Below are positions 48,134-60,662 of a DNA stretch of 64,000 bases, in pieces. Origin of the DNA: Paenisporosarcina sp. OV554 (lineage in GTDB: Bacteria; Bacillota; Bacilli; Bacillales_A; Planococcaceae); NCBI RefSeq assembly GCF_003058165.1, contig NZ_QBUC01000018.1, positions 21,535 to 85,534 on the forward strand, read 5' to 3'. Each line of letters opens with the position of its first letter. Position 1 is the stretch's first letter. Made by a program: the position numbers and the translations under genes. Below the pieces are notes generated by a model that saw nothing but the letters and a program-made list of their open reading frames with translations, was not told the DNA's origin and made no database searches.

Positions 48134-49390
48134 TTATTTCATTGCACGCCATCCGATATCGTGACGATAGAAGAATCCATCCCACTTCAAATCAGATAAC
48201 GCTTTGTACACTTCGTTTTGGGCTTGTTGTAAGGTTGAAGATTTTGCAGTTACCAAAATCACACGCCCACCGTTGCCAACAAATTGACCATCTACCTCTT
48301 TTGTTCCCGCATGGAATACTTGTAAATCTCCATTAAGCTTCGTTAAATCAGGCAATTTATCTCCCTTTTCAACCTTTTCTGGATAACCATCTGCAGCAAT
48401 CACAACACCTAGAATTTCATCATCCGACCATTTCAATTCAAATGGCTTTTCATCAAGAATGGCCATCATCAAGTCGCCAAAGTCTGAAGCCATCCGTGGC
48501 AACACAACTTGTGTTTCAGGATCGCCGAATCGTGCATTAAATTCGATTACTTTCGGCCCTTCATCTGTCAAAATTAATCCTGCATATAAGATTCCTGTAA
48601 ACGGTGTTCCTTCAGTTGTCATCGCTTTTACGGTTGGTAAGACGATTGAGTCGTATGCTTGTTGAACGACTTCTTCCGAAATATGAGGAACTGGCGAATA
48701 AGCTCCCATTCCACCCGTATTCGGACCTCGGTCTCCGTCATATGCACGTTTGTGATCTTGGGCAATGACCATTGGGTAAATTTGTCCGTTATGTACAAAT
48801 GACATATAGGAAAATTCTTCGCCATCTAGGAAAGCTTCAATGACAACACGTGAAGACGAATCACCAAACTTTTGATTGCCAATCATGTCTTCGACAGAAT
48901 TAATTGCTTCTTCCAAAGACATTGCAACTACGACGCCTTTACCAGCAGCGAGTCCGTCAGCTTTGACCACAATTGGTGCGCCCATTTTTCGGATATATGC
49001 TTTCGCTTCATTTACATCTGTAAATGTTTCATATGCAGCTGTTGGGATATTATATTTTTTCATCAATTCTTTTGCGAATGATTTACTGCCTTCAATTTGA
49101 GCAGCCGCTTTCGTAGGTCCGAAAATTCGTAACCCTTCCGCTTCAAAATAATCAACAATTCCCGCAGCAAGAGGTTGTTCAGGTCCAACAAACGTTAAAT
49201 CAATGGCATTTTCTTGAACGAACGCAACCAGCATTTGAAATTCCAACGCGTCAATAGCTACACATGTTGCATCGCTTTTCATTCCATCATTGCCAGGGGC
49301 AACAAATACTTCAGTTACAGAAGGAGAGTTTTTAAACTGACGCACAATGGCATGTTCACGCCCGCCACTACCAATCACAAGTACCTTCAT
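48134..49390 (-). CDS. purD: phosphoribosylamine-glycine ligase
   Basis: A 418-aa ATP-grasp enzyme for step 2 of purine synthesis: phosphoribosylamine + glycine + ATP gives GAR. The N-domain start MKVLVIGSGGREHAIVRQF, the ATP loop KADGLAAGKGVVVA, the DHKRAYDGDRGPNTGGMGAY segment and VIEFNARFGDPE are all present. It is the last gene of the operon, separated from purH by a 229-nt gap that contains a hairpin-rich element, unlike the tightly packed genes upstream. Confidence 0.97.
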   Translation of the reverse strand: MKVLVIGSGGREHAIVRQFKNSPSVTEVFVAPGNDGMKSDATCVAIDALEFQMLVAFVQENAIDLTFVGPEQPLAAGIVDYFEAEGLRIFGPTKAAAQIEGSKSFAKELMKKYNIPTAAYETFTDVNEAKAYIRKMGAPIVVKADGLAAGKGVVVAMSLEEAINSVEDMIGNQKFGDSSSRVVIEAFLDGEEFSYMSFVHNGQIYPMVIAQDHKRAYDGDRGPNTGGMGAYSPVPHISEEVVQQAYDSIVLPTVKAMTTEGTPFTGILYAGLILTDEGPKVIEFNARFGDPETQVVLPRMASDFGDLMMAILDEKPFELKWSDDEILGVVIAADGYPEKVEKGDKLPDLTKLNGDLQVFHAGTKEVDGQFVGNGGRVILVTAKSSTLQQAQNEVYKALSDLKWDGFFYRHDIGWRAMK

Positions 49391-49414
49391 CTAGAAAACC
49401 TCCTTATAATTAGT

Positions 49415-49614
49415 GTTCAAAAGGAGCATCAAAAGAGCCAAGGAGGTCGAGGCGCGTAGCCTTTGAGTACCGCACTTGCACAGAATGTGCTGGCTTCTGT
49501 AATGCTTACATTTTGTAAGCATTACAGAAGTTCCTCTCGTACTTAATACGTGAGGAACGGAAAAGCAAGCCAACGAAGAGATCCGAAGTGCTATTTTGAG
49601 CGGACTTTTTGAAC
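49415..49614 (-). repeat. hairpin-rich dispersed element, copy 2
   Basis: A 200-nt element in the purH-purD gap. Its ends GTTCAAAAG and CTTTTTGAAC pair with one bulge. Inside are GCACA-TGTGC, a perfect 17-bp stem (CTTCTGTAATGCTTACA with its complement) and GTTCCTC..GAGGAAC. Relative to copy 1 at 38386-38903 it lacks the 31-nt array. Shown on the strand of the pur genes, with which it must be cotranscribed. Confidence 0.87.
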
Positions 49615-49619
49615 TTCCT

Positions 49620-51155
49620 TTAGTGTTTAAAATGACGTACGCCTGTAAACACCATCGCGATTCCATATTCATTAGCTTTTTGAATTGAATCTTCATCTTT
49701 TACCGAGCCACCAGGTTGAATAATCGCAGTAATTCCAGCTTTTGCAGCCGTTTCAACTGTATCATTCATTGGGAAAAAGGCGTCTGAAGCAAGTGATGCA
49801 CCTTGAGCTTTGTCTGCTGCTTGTTCTAAGGCGATCTTCGCAGCTCCTACTCGATTCATTTGTCCAGCACCAACACCAAGTGTCATCTGTGCATCTGTGA
49901 CAACAATTGCATTAGATTTCACGTGTTTAACAACGCCCCAACCAAGCTTAAGAGCAGCCCATTCTTCTTCCGTTGGTTCGCGATCAGTCACAACACGTAC
50001 ATCTGCTTCCGCAAAACCATATGCGTCAGGTTGTTGAAGCAATAAGCCGCCTTCAATTGACACCGTGTTCCATTTATCTTTTTTGCTTTGTTCAAATGGA
50101 ATGGTTAATAATCGAATGTTCTTCTTCTTGGTTAAAATAGCTAATGCTTCTTCGGTAAATGCAGGAGCTAAAATAATTTCTAAGAAAATGCCTGAAAGTT
50201 GTTCAGCTGTTTGAGCGTCAACTTCACGATTTAACGCAACGATGCCCCCAAAAATAGACATGCTATCTGCTTCGTAAGCTTTACCGAATGCTTCAGCAAT
50301 TGTTTCACCTATTCCAACGCCACATGGGTTCATGTGTTTAACAGCTACCGCAGCTGGAAGCTCAAATTCTTTAACGATTTGAATCGCTGCATTGGCATCT
50401 TGTATGTTGTTGTATGAAAGTTCTTTGCCATGTAGTTGTTGTGCAGATGCAATCGAGAAATCAGATCCAAGCGCACGTTTATAGAACGCTGCTTTTTGAT
50501 GTGGATTTTCTCCGTAGCGAAGCTCTTGTTTTAATTCGTATGTAAATGTAACTTGTTCTGGGAATTCTTCACCAGCTAGTTCTGTTAAATAACCCGAAAT
50601 ATACGCGTCGTAAGAAGCTGTATGACGGAAAACTTTTGCCGCTAAACGACGTCTAGTTTCCATTGTTGTTTTACCTTCAGCTTGAAGTTCTTCTAAAACA
50701 GCTGGGTAATCTGTAGCATCTGTAATGACTGTTACATAAGCATGGTTTTTCGAAGACGCACGCAACATCGCTGGTCCACCAATATCAATATTTTCAATCG
50801 CATCTTCAGCAGTAACATTTGGTTTAGAAATAGTCTCACGGAAAGGATATAAGTTGACACAAACAACGTCGATTGGCTTGATGCCATGTTCATACATTTG
50901 CGCTTGATGATTTTCATCATCAGGTATAGCTAGAAGTCCTCCGTGAATCATTGGATTCAATGTTTTTACACGTCCACCTAATATTTCTGGAAACCCAGTT
51001 ACTTCATCGACAGGAGTAATCGTCACACCATTTTTTTGCAAATATGCTTTTGTTCCACCTGTTGATAAAATTTCGTATCCTAATGTTTCTAACTCTTTTG
51101 CGAATTCTAGAATTCCTGATTTGTCTGACACACTAATAAGCGCACGTTTTTCCAC
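49620..51155 (-). CDS. purH: AICAR transformylase/IMP cyclohydrolase
   Basis: A 511-aa bifunctional enzyme for the last two steps to IMP. The N-terminal MGS-like cyclohydrolase domain starts [20 protein letters not shown]; the C-terminal transformylase domain carries [14 protein letters not shown] (Lys-His catalytic motif), [10 protein letters not shown] and SDAFFPMND. It ends with the conserved GVRHFKH. Confidence 0.97.
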   Translation of the reverse strand: MEKRALISVSDKSGILEFAKELETLGYEILSTGGTKAYLQKNGVTITPVDEVTGFPEILGGRVKTLNPMIHGGLLAIPDDENHQAQMYEHGIKPIDVVCVNLYPFRETISKPNVTAEDAIENIDIGGPAMLRASSKNHAYVTVITDATDYPAVLEELQAEGKTTMETRRRLAAKVFRHTASYDAYISGYLTELAGEEFPEQVTFTYELKQELRYGENPHQKAAFYKRALGSDFSIASAQQLHGKELSYNNIQDANAAIQIVKEFELPAAVAVKHMNPCGVGIGETIAEAFGKAYEADSMSIFGGIVALNREVDAQTAEQLSGIFLEIILAPAFTEEALAILTKKKNIRLLTIPFEQSKKDKWNTVSIEGGLLLQQPDAYGFAEADVRVVTDREPTEEEWAALKLGWGVVKHVKSNAIVVTDAQMTLGVGAGQMNRVGAAKIALEQAADKAQGASLASDAFFPMNDTVETAAKAGITAIIQPGGSVKDEDSIQKANEYGIAMVFTGVRHFKH

Positions 51156-51176
51156 GGGAAAATCCTCCTCTTATTG

Positions 51177-51315
51177 AAAAGCGTAAAGCATCAGCACAAC
51201 TGCGAGCTGGCGCTTGTAGCTAGACATAGCAATCAAAAGCCGCTGGTAAGGAACGAAGGCTAAGAACACGACATCGTTTCTCGACGCCTTCGTGACCCAC
51301 ATCCTGTGGTCCTCT
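51177..51315. repeat. dispersed intergenic repeat between purN and purH
   Basis: Shares GAAAAGCGTAAAGC, GCGCTTGTAGCTAGACAT, CGACATCGT and CTTCGTGACCCACATCCTGTGG-like blocks with 61165-61388 upstream of purE, in a different order and spacing. GGCTAAGAACACGACATC also resembles the DNA next to the 31-nt array at 38430. Confidence 0.7.
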
Positions 51316-51886
51316 AACGGCTCCATAATTGCTGTAACGTTTTAGTATAGAGTTCATGTTCGACTGCGTGAATGCGTTGTTCTGTCTTTTCGCGGTCACC
51401 GTCAACGACTTCAACGGCTTGTTGCGATAAAATTTTGCCAGTGTCCATACCAGCGTCTACGTAATGTACGGTAACACCTGTCACTTTAACGTCATGAGCT
51501 AACGCTTGGCCAATGGCATCTTTACCTGGGAATGAAGGTAAAAGCGAAGGATGAATGTTAACAATTTTGTTTGGAAATTCAGCCAGTAGAGTATCGCCAA
51601 TTAACCGCATGTAGCCTGCTAAAACTAACCATTCCACTTCCAGCTGTTGCAGCTCCTGCAAAATTGCTGTCTCGTAAGCGACTTTAGAATCAAAGTCTTT
51701 TGGACGAAAAGCTATTACGGACACATCTAATGCAGTTGCTCTTTCCACCGCATATGCTTGTGGTTTATCTGTCACAACTGCTACGATATCGGCATCTAAA
51801 TCGCCTGCTATTGCGGCATCCGCGATGACTTGAAAATTACTTCCACTCCCAGAGGCAAAAATCGCCACCTTTGGCTTATTGCTCAT
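51314..51886 (-). CDS. purN: phosphoribosylglycinamide formyltransferase
   Basis: A 190-aa enzyme for step 3: GAR + 10-formyl-THF gives FGAR. The start [18 protein letters not shown] holds the phosphate-binding loop; the folate-site signature is [20 protein letters not shown] with the catalytic Asn-His, and [10 protein letters not shown] carries the catalytic Asp. It overlaps purM by 11 nt. Confidence 0.97.
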   Translation of the reverse strand: MSNKPKVAIFASGSGSNFQVIADAAIAGDLDADIVAVVTDKPQAYAVERATALDVSVIAFRPKDFDSKVAYETAILQELQQLEVEWLVLAGYMRLIGDTLLAEFPNKIVNIHPSLLPSFPGKDAIGQALAHDVKVTGVTVHYVDAGMDTGKILSQQAVEVVDGDREKTEQRIHAVEHELYTKTLQQLWSR

Positions 51887-52940
51887 CTGTTAAACTCCCA
51901 TCGTGAGAGCCAGTGAATTGAACACCTTCACCCTGCACAACGCGTCCAATTACGTACGCATTTTCACCGTTTTGTACGGCAATTTTAATCGCTTGCTTCG
52001 CTTGTTCTTCTGGAAGCGCTATGACAAAGCCAATTCCCATATTAAAGACACTATATAAATCACGGTCAGCTAATGATCCTTTTTCTTTCAACATTGAAAA
52101 CACCGGTAATATTGGCCATGAACCTAAATCAATTTCCACACCTAAATCAGCAGGCATCATACGAGGTAAGTTTTCGTAAAAACCGCCACCTGTTACGTGA
52201 GCCATGCCATGAACGTCTAGCTCCTCATGTATTGCTAATACTGGCTTTGCGTAAATTTTTGTTGGTTCTAGTAATGCTTTCCCAATGCTGCCTAAATGTT
52301 CATAGCCTGCAACATACGAATCGATTTCATAGCCTTGATCGGCAAATACGATTTTTCGTACAAGAGAAAAACCGTTTGAATGAATACCACTTGAAGCAAG
52401 TCCTACAAGGACATCACCTGTTTGAATATGTTCACCTGTAACGATATTCGACTTCTCTGCAACACCGACTGCAAACCCAGCCACATCATATTCATCCACT
52501 TCATAAAGACCAGGCATTTCAGCTGTTTCCCCGCCGATAAGAGCTGCACCAGCTTGAACGCAACCATCTGCAACACCTTTGACAATTTGCTCAATCTTTT
52601 CAGGTAGCGCTTGTCCAACTGCTAAATAATCAAGGAAAAATAGTGGTTCTGCGCCTTGAGCTACGATGTCATTGACACACATAGCTACGCAATCGATGCC
52701 GATTGTATCGTGCGTATCGGTCATAAATGCTAATTTTAATTTGGTGCCGACTCCATCTGTACCGGAAATCAATACAGGTTCTTTATAATCGAGTGACGAC
52801 AAGTCAAACATTCCACCAAAACCGCCGAATGCTCCCATTATGCCTTTGCGTGCTGTGCGATCAACATGAGATTTCATTCTCTTTACAGCCTCATAGCCCG
52901 CTTCAATATTTACACCAGCTTGTTCGTATGCTTTTGACAT
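51876..52940 (-). CDS. purM: phosphoribosylformylglycinamidine cyclo-ligase (AIR synthetase)
   Basis: A 354-aa ATP-dependent enzyme for step 5, closing the imidazole ring. Typical segments: [51 protein letters not shown] and [16 protein letters not shown]. It overlaps purN and follows purF by 12 nt. Confidence 0.97.
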   Translation of the reverse strand: MSKAYEQAGVNIEAGYEAVKRMKSHVDRTARKGIMGAFGGFGGMFDLSSLDYKEPVLISGTDGVGTKLKLAFMTDTHDTIGIDCVAMCVNDIVAQGAEPLFFLDYLAVGQALPEKIEQIVKGVADGCVQAGAALIGGETAEMPGLYEVDEYDVAGFAVGVAEKSNIVTGEHIQTGDVLVGLASSGIHSNGFSLVRKIVFADQGYEIDSYVAGYEHLGSIGKALLEPTKIYAKPVLAIHEELDVHGMAHVTGGGFYENLPRMMPADLGVEIDLGSWPILPVFSMLKEKGSLADRDLYSVFNMGIGFVIALPEEQAKQAIKIAVQNGENAYVIGRVVQGEGVQFTGSHDGSLTDEQ

Positions 52941-52952
52941 CCATGTCGCCCC

Positions 52953-54374
52953 CTATCGTGACAATTCTTTTTGATGCGGTAAAATGGTATCCGGAAAAAT
53001 CTCTGTTGGATAATTATTCGTAAAGCAAGCCAAACAGTGTCCAGCTTCAGGTCCTTCATCCGTTCGGCCAATTGCGCGAACCATGCCTTCAACTGATAGG
53101 AAAGTAAGTGAATCTGCGCCAATTAATACGCGCATTTCTTCAATGCTATTATTTGAGGCAATCAGTTCTTCACTTGAACTGATATCAATGCCGTAAAAAC
53201 AAGGATTTTTAATAGGCGGAGAACTGATTACTACATGTACTTCAGTCGCTCCCGCTTCTTTTAACAAAGTGACAATACGTCTAGACGTCGTCCCACGAAC
53301 GATGGAATCATCAACCATCACGACACGTTTGCCATTCACTACTTGGCGTACAGGAGACAATTTCATCTTCACTCCACGTTCGCGTAAGTCTTGAGAAGGC
53401 TGAATAAACGTTCGTCCTACGTAACGGTTCTTAATTAATCCTAATTCATAAGGAATACCTGTCGCTTCTGAGAAACCAATGGCAGCTGAAATACTCGAGT
53501 CTGGAACACCAGTCACAACATCTGCTTCAATTTCCACTTCTTTCGCCAGCTCTTTCCCTAAACGTTTTCGAGCAGTATGAATATTAATTCCATCAATATC
53601 AGAATCGGGACGTGAGAAATAAACATATTCCATCGTACAGATCGCACGTTTCGCAGGGAAAGCAAAACGGTCTACTTTCATTCCTTCATCGTTTATTACG
53701 AGGAATTCTCCTGGTTCAATTGAACGGATGTATTCTGCCCCAATAAGATCGAATGCACATGTTTCAGATGCAACAACCCACGCATCTCCTAATTTCCCTA
53801 GTGAAAGTGGTCGCAATCCGTTCGGATCTAGTGCAACCGTCATTTCGTCTTCCGTCATCATAACGCATGCATAGGCACCTTTTAGAAGTGATAATGCATT
53901 TTTTGCGCGTTGTTCAAACGTTGCGTAGCCACTTTTTTTAATTAAATGGGCTAAAACTTCTGTATCGGAAGAGGTCTGGAATATGCTTCCTTGACGCTCT
54001 AAATGTTTTTTCAAGTGATTGGCATTCACCAAATTCCCATTGTGGGCAATCGCTAAACTACCCGTAGACGAACGGAACAAAAGTGGTTGTACATTTTCAA
54101 TTCCGCTTCCGCCTGCTGTTGCATAACGTACATGGCCAATCGCGCCACTACCTTTTAGATGGTCAAGCTTACCCGTACTAAATACTTCACTCACAAGACC
54201 TTCACCTTTTACCGCTTGAAGTGTTTTACCGTCAGTTACGACGATTCCTGCGCCTTCTTGTCCGCGATGTTGCAAAGCATGCAATCCATAATAAGTGATT
54301 TGTGCTGCATTCGGGTCACCCCAAATTCCAAAAACGCCACACTCTTCGTTTAACCCTCTGAGTTCAGCAAGCAT
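52953..54374 (-). CDS. purF: glutamine phosphoribosylpyrophosphate amidotransferase
   Basis: A 473-aa enzyme for the committed step. The start is ATG 54374 (GAAAGGAG upstream), giving [12 protein letters not shown]: an 11-residue propeptide whose removal exposes the nucleophile Cys. The PRPP loop [18 protein letters not shown] is intact. Cysteines that fit the Bacillus-type 4Fe-4S cluster are visible in [10 protein letters not shown] and HCLACFTNN. Its start lies inside the purL coding end (25-nt overlap), so the two are coupled. Confidence 0.97.
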   Translation of the reverse strand: MLAELRGLNEECGVFGIWGDPNAAQITYYGLHALQHRGQEGAGIVVTDGKTLQAVKGEGLVSEVFSTGKLDHLKGSGAIGHVRYATAGGSGIENVQPLLFRSSTGSLAIAHNGNLVNANHLKKHLERQGSIFQTSSDTEVLAHLIKKSGYATFEQRAKNALSLLKGAYACVMMTEDEMTVALDPNGLRPLSLGKLGDAWVVASETCAFDLIGAEYIRSIEPGEFLVINDEGMKVDRFAFPAKRAICTMEYVYFSRPDSDIDGINIHTARKRLGKELAKEVEIEADVVTGVPDSSISAAIGFSEATGIPYELGLIKNRYVGRTFIQPSQDLRERGVKMKLSPVRQVVNGKRVVMVDDSIVRGTTSRRIVTLLKEAGATEVHVVISSPPIKNPCFYGIDISSSEELIASNNSIEEMRVLIGADSLTFLSVEGMVRAIGRTDEGPEAGHCLACFTNNYPTEIFPDTILPHQKELSR

Positions 54375-56581
54375 GGAATTGCTCCTTTCCAAGCAGATCG
54401 GAATTCCTCAACAGAACCTGATACCCACTCTTCGCCATGTTCATTTCGAATGATGACGGACGTATCTGATGTGACTGTACCAATCTTCACTGCATCTTTA
54501 ACGATTTCTTCGAAAGCTTCTGAATGTTGTTCTTTTACAGTAACAATGAAACGCGATTGTGATTCACTGAATAAAGCAGTAATCGCTGAACCAGAGATCG
54601 TCACGTCTACACCAAGATTTTGTACGCCAAATGTTTTCTCGGCTAATGCAACTGCAAATCCACCTTCTGCAATATCATGAGCAGATGCAACTTTTCCTGC
54701 TTGAATCGCTTGTAAAAGTGCGTCTTGGCGAGCTACTTCTACATCTAAATTAATCGAAGGTGCTTTACCGAAGATACGACCTTCTACCATTTTTTGTAAC
54801 TCGCTACCGCCAAATTCAGTCATCGTTTCTCCGATTACATAAACAAAGTCGCCTGCTTCTTTCACATCTTGCGTTGTAACATGTGATAAGTCTTCAACTA
54901 AACCAACTAAACCAATGGTCGGTGTTGGATAGACAGCCACTCCGCTGCGCTCATTGTAAAGTGATACGTTCCCACCGATAACTGGAGATTCAAGAGCAAG
55001 ACAAGCAGCAGCCATTCCATCAGCTGACTTTTCTATTTGCCAGAAAATCTCTGGGTTTTCCGGATTCCCGAAGTTTAAACAATCTGTAATTGCTAATGGT
55101 TTAGCTCCTGAACAAACAACGTTACGTGCAGCTTCTGCCACCGCAATTTTACCGCCAGTTTCTGGATCCAAATAAATATAACGAGAATTACAATCTGTTG
55201 TCATCGCTAACCCTTTATTCGTTCCACGAACACGAACGACTGCTGCATCTGATCCAGGCGTTACTACAGTGCTTGTACGCACTTGATAATCGTATTGATC
55301 GTAAACCCATTCTTTTGATGCAATGGTCGGTTGTTTTAATAAGTTCATTAATGTTTCTTTATAGTCAGCGACTTGCGGTTCAACATTTTCCATCGCTTGA
55401 TATTGTGTGTAATAAGCAGGAACACTAGAAGTTTTATAATAAACCGGCGCTTCTTCTGCCAAAGCATCTGCAGGAACATTTGCCACGACTTCACCTTTAT
55501 GAAGTAAACGAAGCATTTTGTCGTCAGTTACTACACCAACAGCCACTGCATCTAAATCATATTTCTCGAATAACACTTCGATTTCAGCTTCGCGTCCTTT
55601 TGTTACTACTATTAACATACGTTCTTGCGATTCAGATAACATCATTTCGTAAGCAGTCATTCCTGTTTCGCGTTGAGGAACTGCATCCAAATTCATCTCA
55701 ATACCGAATCCAGCTTTAGATGCCATTTCAGCTGCAGAAGACGTTAATCCAGCTGCTCCCATATCTTGAATACCAACAAGTGCGTCTGATTTTACAAGTT
55801 CCAAACAAGCTTCAAGTAATAGTTTCTCCATAAATGGATCTCCAACTTGAACGGCTGGACGTTTTTCTTCCGATGCTTCACTTAATTCTTCAGAAGCAAA
55901 TGTTGCCCCATGAATGCCATCGCGGCCAGTTTTAGCTCCAACATACATCACCGTATTGCCAACACCTGAAGCGATACCTTTTTGGATGTCTTTATGATCG
56001 ATTAAACCAACACACATCGCGTTCACTAATGGGTTTCCAGCATAACAATCATCAAACTGTACTTCTCCACCTACAGTTGGAATACCGATACAGTTACCGT
56101 ATCCTGCTATCCCTGCAACCACTTCTTCAAATAAATAACGAACACGTGGGCTTGTTAATTCACCGAAACGAAGTGAATTTAACATAGCAATCGGACGTGC
56201 TCCCATTGAGAAAACATCACGAATGATCCCACCTACACCTGTTGCCGCTCCTTGATAAGGTTCGATAGCAGATGGATGATTGTGCGATTCCATTTTAAAC
56301 ACAACAGCTTGTCCATCCCCAATATCTACAATTCCTGCACCTTCACCAGGGCCTTGTAATACGCGTGGACCAGTCGTTGGGAACTTACGTAAAATAGGTT
56401 TTGAGTTTTTATATGAACAATGTTCCGACCACATAACCGAAAACAAACCAGTTTCAGTATAGTTTGGTTGACGTCCTAAAATCTTTTCAACCATTTCAAA
56501 CTCTGAATCAGACATACCCATTTGACCGTATAGTTTTTGTTCTTTAATTTGTTGAGGATTTGGTTCAAGCATGACTGACAT
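54350..56581 (-). CDS. purL: FGAM synthase, large subunit
   Basis: A 743-aa small-type PurL, which needs PurQ (glutaminase) and PurS as partners. It converts FGAR to FGAM with ATP and ammonia. Two AIR synthase-related halves are visible: [21 protein letters not shown] with [10 protein letters not shown], and [16 protein letters not shown] with [13 protein letters not shown]. It overlaps purQ by 17 nt. Confidence 0.97.
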   Translation of the reverse strand: MSVMLEPNPQQIKEQKLYGQMGMSDSEFEMVEKILGRQPNYTETGLFSVMWSEHCSYKNSKPILRKFPTTGPRVLQGPGEGAGIVDIGDGQAVVFKMESHNHPSAIEPYQGAATGVGGIIRDVFSMGARPIAMLNSLRFGELTSPRVRYLFEEVVAGIAGYGNCIGIPTVGGEVQFDDCYAGNPLVNAMCVGLIDHKDIQKGIASGVGNTVMYVGAKTGRDGIHGATFASEELSEASEEKRPAVQVGDPFMEKLLLEACLELVKSDALVGIQDMGAAGLTSSAAEMASKAGFGIEMNLDAVPQRETGMTAYEMMLSESQERMLIVVTKGREAEIEVLFEKYDLDAVAVGVVTDDKMLRLLHKGEVVANVPADALAEEAPVYYKTSSVPAYYTQYQAMENVEPQVADYKETLMNLLKQPTIASKEWVYDQYDYQVRTSTVVTPGSDAAVVRVRGTNKGLAMTTDCNSRYIYLDPETGGKIAVAEAARNVVCSGAKPLAITDCLNFGNPENPEIFWQIEKSADGMAAACLALESPVIGGNVSLYNERSGVAVYPTPTIGLVGLVEDLSHVTTQDVKEAGDFVYVIGETMTEFGGSELQKMVEGRIFGKAPSINLDVEVARQDALLQAIQAGKVASAHDIAEGGFAVALAEKTFGVQNLGVDVTISGSAITALFSESQSRFIVTVKEQHSEAFEEIVKDAVKIGTVTSDTSVIIRNEHGEEWVSGSVEEFRSAWKGAIPCLLNSEG

Positions 56582-57251
56582 GTGATTCCCTCCACTGTTT
56601 AACGATAGATTTGAATAGTGCTAAACCGTCCGTGCCACCAATTAATTCATGAACAGCACGTTCTGGATGAGGCATCATCCCTAAGACATTCCCTCGTTCG
56701 TTGATAATCCCTGCAATATCTTCTACACTGCCATTAGGATTATCGTTTGTGTATGTGAACACAATTTGATTGTTCGCTTTTAATGAAGCAAGTGTTTCTG
56801 CATCACATGTATAGTTTCCTTCGCCATGTGCTACCGGAATATTAATTACTTGCCCCTTCGCATAGTCACTTGTAAATAGTGTGTTGTTATTTTCAACAGT
56901 CAACTCAATCGTGCGACACATGAATTTTAAATTTTTATTGCGAATTAACGCACCAGGTAATAGTCCAGCTTCGGTTAAAATTTGGAATCCATTACAAATG
57001 CCAAGAACTGGTTTACCAGCATCAGCTGCTTTTTTTACTTCATTCATTACATTGGAGAATTGAGCAATTGCACCACAACGTAAGTAATCTCCATAAGAGA
57101 ACCCACCTGGTAAAAGAATGCCATCATAACCACTCAAATCTTTCGTATCATGCCATACATACTCTGCTTCTTCACCCAGCTCGTCTTTGATCGCGTGATA
57201 CATATCTAAATCACAGTTCGATCCTGGGAATACGAGGACTGCAAACTTCAT
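56565..57251 (-). CDS. purQ: FGAM synthase, glutaminase subunit
   Basis: A 228-aa class I glutamine amidotransferase. The nucleophile Cys is in [20 protein letters not shown]; the His-Glu pair is in [12 protein letters not shown] near the end. The start [16 protein letters not shown] is typical. It feeds ammonia to PurL. It overlaps purS by 4 nt. Confidence 0.97.
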   Translation of the reverse strand: MKFAVLVFPGSNCDLDMYHAIKDELGEEAEYVWHDTKDLSGYDGILLPGGFSYGDYLRCGAIAQFSNVMNEVKKAADAGKPVLGICNGFQILTEAGLLPGALIRNKNLKFMCRTIELTVENNNTLFTSDYAKGQVINIPVAHGEGNYTCDAETLASLKANNQIVFTYTNDNPNGSVEDIAGIINERGNVLGMMPHPERAVHELIGGTDGLALFKSIVKQWRESHVSHA

Positions 57252-57502
57252 TTGCTCACAGCCTCCTCGACATCGTATCGATAATCTTCAATCACTGTGT
57301 TCGTTAATAATTTTTCACACATTTCTCTAACAATCACGTCTAACTCTCGTTCAGAGTCGTCCACTTGAAGTTCTAGGTATTTTCCAATGCGCACATCTGC
57401 GACTTCGTCATAGCCCATCGTGTGAAGAGCCCCCATGACTGCTGAACCTTGTGGGTCTAATACGCTTTCGCGAAGTGTTACATAGATTTTTACTTTTTTC
57501 AT
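57248..57502 (-). CDS. purS: FGAM synthase, PurS subunit
   Basis: An 84-aa protein from ATG 57502 ([20 protein letters not shown]); frames further upstream lie inside purC. PurS bridges PurL and PurQ as a dimer. It overlaps both neighbours by 4 nt. Confidence 0.96.
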   Translation of the reverse strand: MKKVKIYVTLRESVLDPQGSAVMGALHTMGYDEVADVRIGKYLELQVDDSERELDVIVREMCEKLLTNTVIEDYRYDVEEAVSK

Positions 57503-58215
57503 TGTGTAAGTCCTCCTAGACGGGATAGTATGATTTCGTATGCATCTGTTAATTGTCCTAAATCTCTGCGGAACACGTCTTTGTCTAACTTTTGTTTTGT
57601 TTTCTCGTCCCATAAACGGCACGTATCAGGTGAAATTTCATCCGCAAGCAAGACATTTCCTGCTTCATCACGGCCATATTCAAGTTTGAAGTCTACTAAA
57701 ATTACGCCTATTTCTTTGAAGAATTTCGTCAATACTTTATTCACATGAAGACTTTTTTCATAAAGAGCTTTCACTTCATCTTGTGATGCAATATTCAACA
57801 ACTCAATATGCTCTTCATTAATTAGTGGATCGCCAAGGTCGTCGTCTTTGTAGTAAAACTCAACAATCGGACGCGCAAGTTCTACTCCTTCGACAAGTCC
57901 TAAACGCTTTGCCAAACTACCTGCGGCCACTTGTCGCACGACAACTTCAATAGGAATGATGTCGACTTTTTTCACTAACTGCTCATGATCTGATAATTGT
58001 TCAACGAAATGTGACTCAATGCCTGACTCTTTCAGTTTTTCGAAAAGTAAAGAGGTGATTCGGTTATTTAACGTACCTTTTCCAGCAATTTCAGCTTTCT
58101 TTTCACCGTTAAACGCAGTTGCACTGTCCTTATATTCCACAAAAAGAATATCTTCTTTGTCTGTTGCGTATAGTCGTTTCGCCTTACCTTCATACAAAAG
58201 TTGACCTTTTTCCAC
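57499..58215 (-). CDS. purC: SAICAR synthetase
   Basis: A 238-aa enzyme joining aspartate to CAIR with ATP. Start QLLYEGKAKRLYATDKEDIL; signature VDFKLEYGRDEAGNVLLADEISPD is the Asp/ATP site. It follows purB by 14 nt. Confidence 0.97.
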   Translation of the reverse strand: MEKGQLLYEGKAKRLYATDKEDILFVEYKDSATAFNGEKKAEIAGKGTLNNRITSLLFEKLKESGIESHFVEQLSDHEQLVKKVDIIPIEVVVRQVAAGSLAKRLGLVEGVELARPIVEFYYKDDDLGDPLINEEHIELLNIASQDEVKALYEKSLHVNKVLTKFFKEIGVILVDFKLEYGRDEAGNVLLADEISPDTCRLWDEKTKQKLDKDVFRRDLGQLTDAYEIILSRLGGLTQ

Positions 58216-58229
58216 GTGTATTCCCCCGA

Positions 58230-59525
58230 TTAATTTAGTCCGAGACGTTCGAAAATCATGTCTACATGCTGGATGTGATAGTTATAGTCAAAGCAATCAT
58301 CTAATTCTTCTTTAGTTAAGTATGATGTGATTTTCTCGTTCTTTTCAACAACACCTCGGAAGGCAATTTGGTTTTCCCATGCTTCCATTGCACATGGTTG
58401 TACGGTATCGTACGCCTCTTCACGAGCTAACCCTTTGTCAATTAAGCCAAGTAGTACTCGTTGTGAGTAAATCAAGCCAAGTGTGCTATCCATGTTGCGT
58501 TTCATGTTTTCAGGGAACACCGTTAAGTTTTTAATAATATTTCCGAAACGGTTCAACATGTAATTTAAAGCGATTGTCGCGTCTGGTAAAATGACACGTT
58601 CTGCTGATGAATGTGAAATATCACGTTCATGCCATAATGGCACGTTTTCATAAGCTGTTAACATGTAACCACGAATCAATCGTGCAAGTCCTACCATATT
58701 CTCAGAACCGATAGGATTACGTTTATGTGGCATTGCTGAAGATCCCTTTTGACCTTTTCCAAACGATTCTTCTACTTCACGAGTTTCTGACTTTTGCAAG
58801 CCACGAACTTCTGTTGCAAATTTCTCAACAGACGTTGCGATTAACGCCAGTGTGCTCATATATTGTGCATGGCGATCACGTTGTAATGTTTGAGTCGAAA
58901 TCGGTGATGCTGCGATTCCTAAGTTGTCACACACATATTTTTCTACGAAAGGATCGATGTTTGCATATGTTCCAACTGCTCCAGACATTTTGCCTGTTTC
59001 AATTGATTTTGCAGCCGCTTCAAAACGTTCTACGTTACGTTTCATTTCTTCATGCCATAATGCTAGTTTCAAGCCAAATGTTGTTGGCTCTGCGTGCACA
59101 CCATGTGTACGACCCATCATAACTGTAAATTTATGTTCTTTTGCTTTGGTTGCTAATATCTCAACAAAATTGTTCAGGTCCTTGCGAAGAATTTCATTTG
59201 CTTGCTTGATGATATATGAAAGAGCCGTATCAACGACGTCAGTAGAAGTTAAACCATAATGAACCCATTTGCGTTCTTCGCCAAGTGTTTCAGATACAGC
59301 ACGTGTAAAAGCTACTACATCGTGACGTGTTTCTTCTTCAATTTCTAAAATTCGATTAACATCAAAAGAAGCATTTGCACGAATTTTTGCGACGTCTTCT
59401 TTAGGAATATCGCCAAGTTCAGCCCAAGCTTCACAAGCTAAAATTTCAACTTCTAACCAAGCTTGGTATTTGTTTTGTTCAGTCCAAATTGCTCCCATTT
59501 CCGGGCGTGTATAACGTTCTATCAT
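58230..59525 (-). CDS. purB: adenylosuccinate lyase
   Basis: A 431-aa fumarase-superfamily lyase that acts twice: on SAICAR in IMP synthesis and on adenylosuccinate in AMP synthesis. The flexible signature loop is [17 protein letters not shown]; the His regions are [14 protein letters not shown] and [13 protein letters not shown]. It is 12 nt past purK. Confidence 0.97.
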   Translation of the reverse strand: MIERYTRPEMGAIWTEQNKYQAWLEVEILACEAWAELGDIPKEDVAKIRANASFDVNRILEIEEETRHDVVAFTRAVSETLGEERKWVHYGLTSTDVVDTALSYIIKQANEILRKDLNNFVEILATKAKEHKFTVMMGRTHGVHAEPTTFGLKLALWHEEMKRNVERFEAAAKSIETGKMSGAVGTYANIDPFVEKYVCDNLGIAASPISTQTLQRDRHAQYMSTLALIATSVEKFATEVRGLQKSETREVEESFGKGQKGSSAMPHKRNPIGSENMVGLARLIRGYMLTAYENVPLWHERDISHSSAERVILPDATIALNYMLNRFGNIIKNLTVFPENMKRNMDSTLGLIYSQRVLLGLIDKGLAREEAYDTVQPCAMEAWENQIAFRGVVEKNEKITSYLTKEELDDCFDYNYHIQHVDMIFERLGLN

Positions 59526-59537
59526 GTAGTTCTCCTT

Positions 59538-60662
59538 CTATTCTGACCAAATGCCAGAATGCTTAATTTCGTCTAGTGTCTTATTTACATCATTCGTCAA
59601 AATCGTAACATGCCCCATTTTACGTTTCGTCTTTGCTTCTTCTTTTCCATATAGGTGTATGGACCAATCTGGATATTTTGAAATTACGTTTGATAAAGGA
59701 ACAACATGTTCTCCCAGTACATTTACCATCACAGTAGGTTGGTGCAGCGCTGGTTTGCGAAGTGGCCATCCACAAATCGCACGGACATGTTGGTGAAACT
59801 GAGAAATCGTACTTCCTTCAATTGAATAGTGACCAGAATTGTGAGGACGCGGTGCTAACTCGTTAATCACCAGCGTGTCATCTTTTAACACAAACATTTC
59901 AACTGCCAATGTTCCAACTAGTTGTAAATGATCAGCGATTTGTTCTGCTGCCTTAGTAGCTTGTGTAATAACTGTTTCAGATACTCGGGCAGGTACGATT
60001 GTTTCATGCAATATATGGTCCATATGAATATTCTCACCAACAGGGAGACAATATGTTTCGCCGTTGCCATTACGCTGGACGATAACTGAAATTTCTTTAG
60101 TGAAAGGTACGAATGCTTCTGCAATACATGCACCATGTTCAAACAATGGTTCTGCTTGCTTCATATCTGCTTTCGAATGTAACTTTACTTGACCTTTGCC
60201 ATCATACCCACCAAATGCCGTCTTGACGATACAAGGAAATCCAACTTCATCAATCTTTGCATTGAGTTCAATATGGCTTGTAGCGACAACATAGTTTGCA
60301 ACCGGAACGCCTGCTTTACGAATTTCAGCTTTCTCAGTAATTCTATTTTGCGTAATTCGAACAAGGTCTGCACCTTGAGGAACATAGGCAATTTCAGCAA
60401 GTCGTTTCAGACCTTCATAGTCGATATTTTCAAACTCGTACGTAATCACATCGCTTACTTCAGCCAGTTCTTCTAAAGCAGTTTCATCATTATAAGGTGC
60501 CACAATTTGAATATCAGAAACTTGTCCGCACGGAGATTCCATATTCGGGTCTAATACAGCTATTTTAAATCCGGCTTCTTTTGCAGCCAAAGCCATCATT
60601 CGACCTAATTGACCGCCACCAATAATCCCGATTGTCTGACCTGGATAAATGGTTTTTGTCAT
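59538..60662 (-). CDS. purK: N5-carboxyaminoimidazole ribonucleotide synthase
   Basis: A 374-aa ATP-grasp enzyme that carboxylates AIR to N5-CAIR with bicarbonate. The start [21 protein letters not shown], the ATP loop [12 protein letters not shown] and [18 protein letters not shown] are typical. It overlaps purE by 4 nt. Confidence 0.97.
   Translation of the reverse strand: MTKTIYPGQTIGIIGGGQLGRMMALAAKEAGFKIAVLDPNMESPCGQVSDIQIVAPYNDETALEELAEVSDVITYEFENIDYEGLKRLAEIAYVPQGADLVRITQNRITEKAEIRKAGVPVANYVVATSHIELNAKIDEVGFPCIVKTAFGGYDGKGQVKLHSKADMKQAEPLFEHGACIAEAFVPFTKEISVIVQRNGNGETYCLPVGENIHMDHILHETIVPARVSETVITQATKAAEQIADHLQLVGTLAVEMFVLKDDTLVINELAPRPHNSGHYSIEGSTISQFHQHVRAICGWPLRKPALHQPTVMVNVLGEHVVPLSNVISKYPDWSIHLYGKEEAKTKRKMGHVTILTNDVNKTLDEIKHSGIWSE

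Noticed and set aside
49391..49696. 101-aa ORF sharing FSVPHVLSTRG with an ORF at 38645
   Set aside because: Both are translations of the dispersed hairpin element; the frames end and start outside any gene signal.
57248..57622. 124-aa version of purS
   Set aside because: The first 40 codons lie inside purC; the family start is the Met at 57502.
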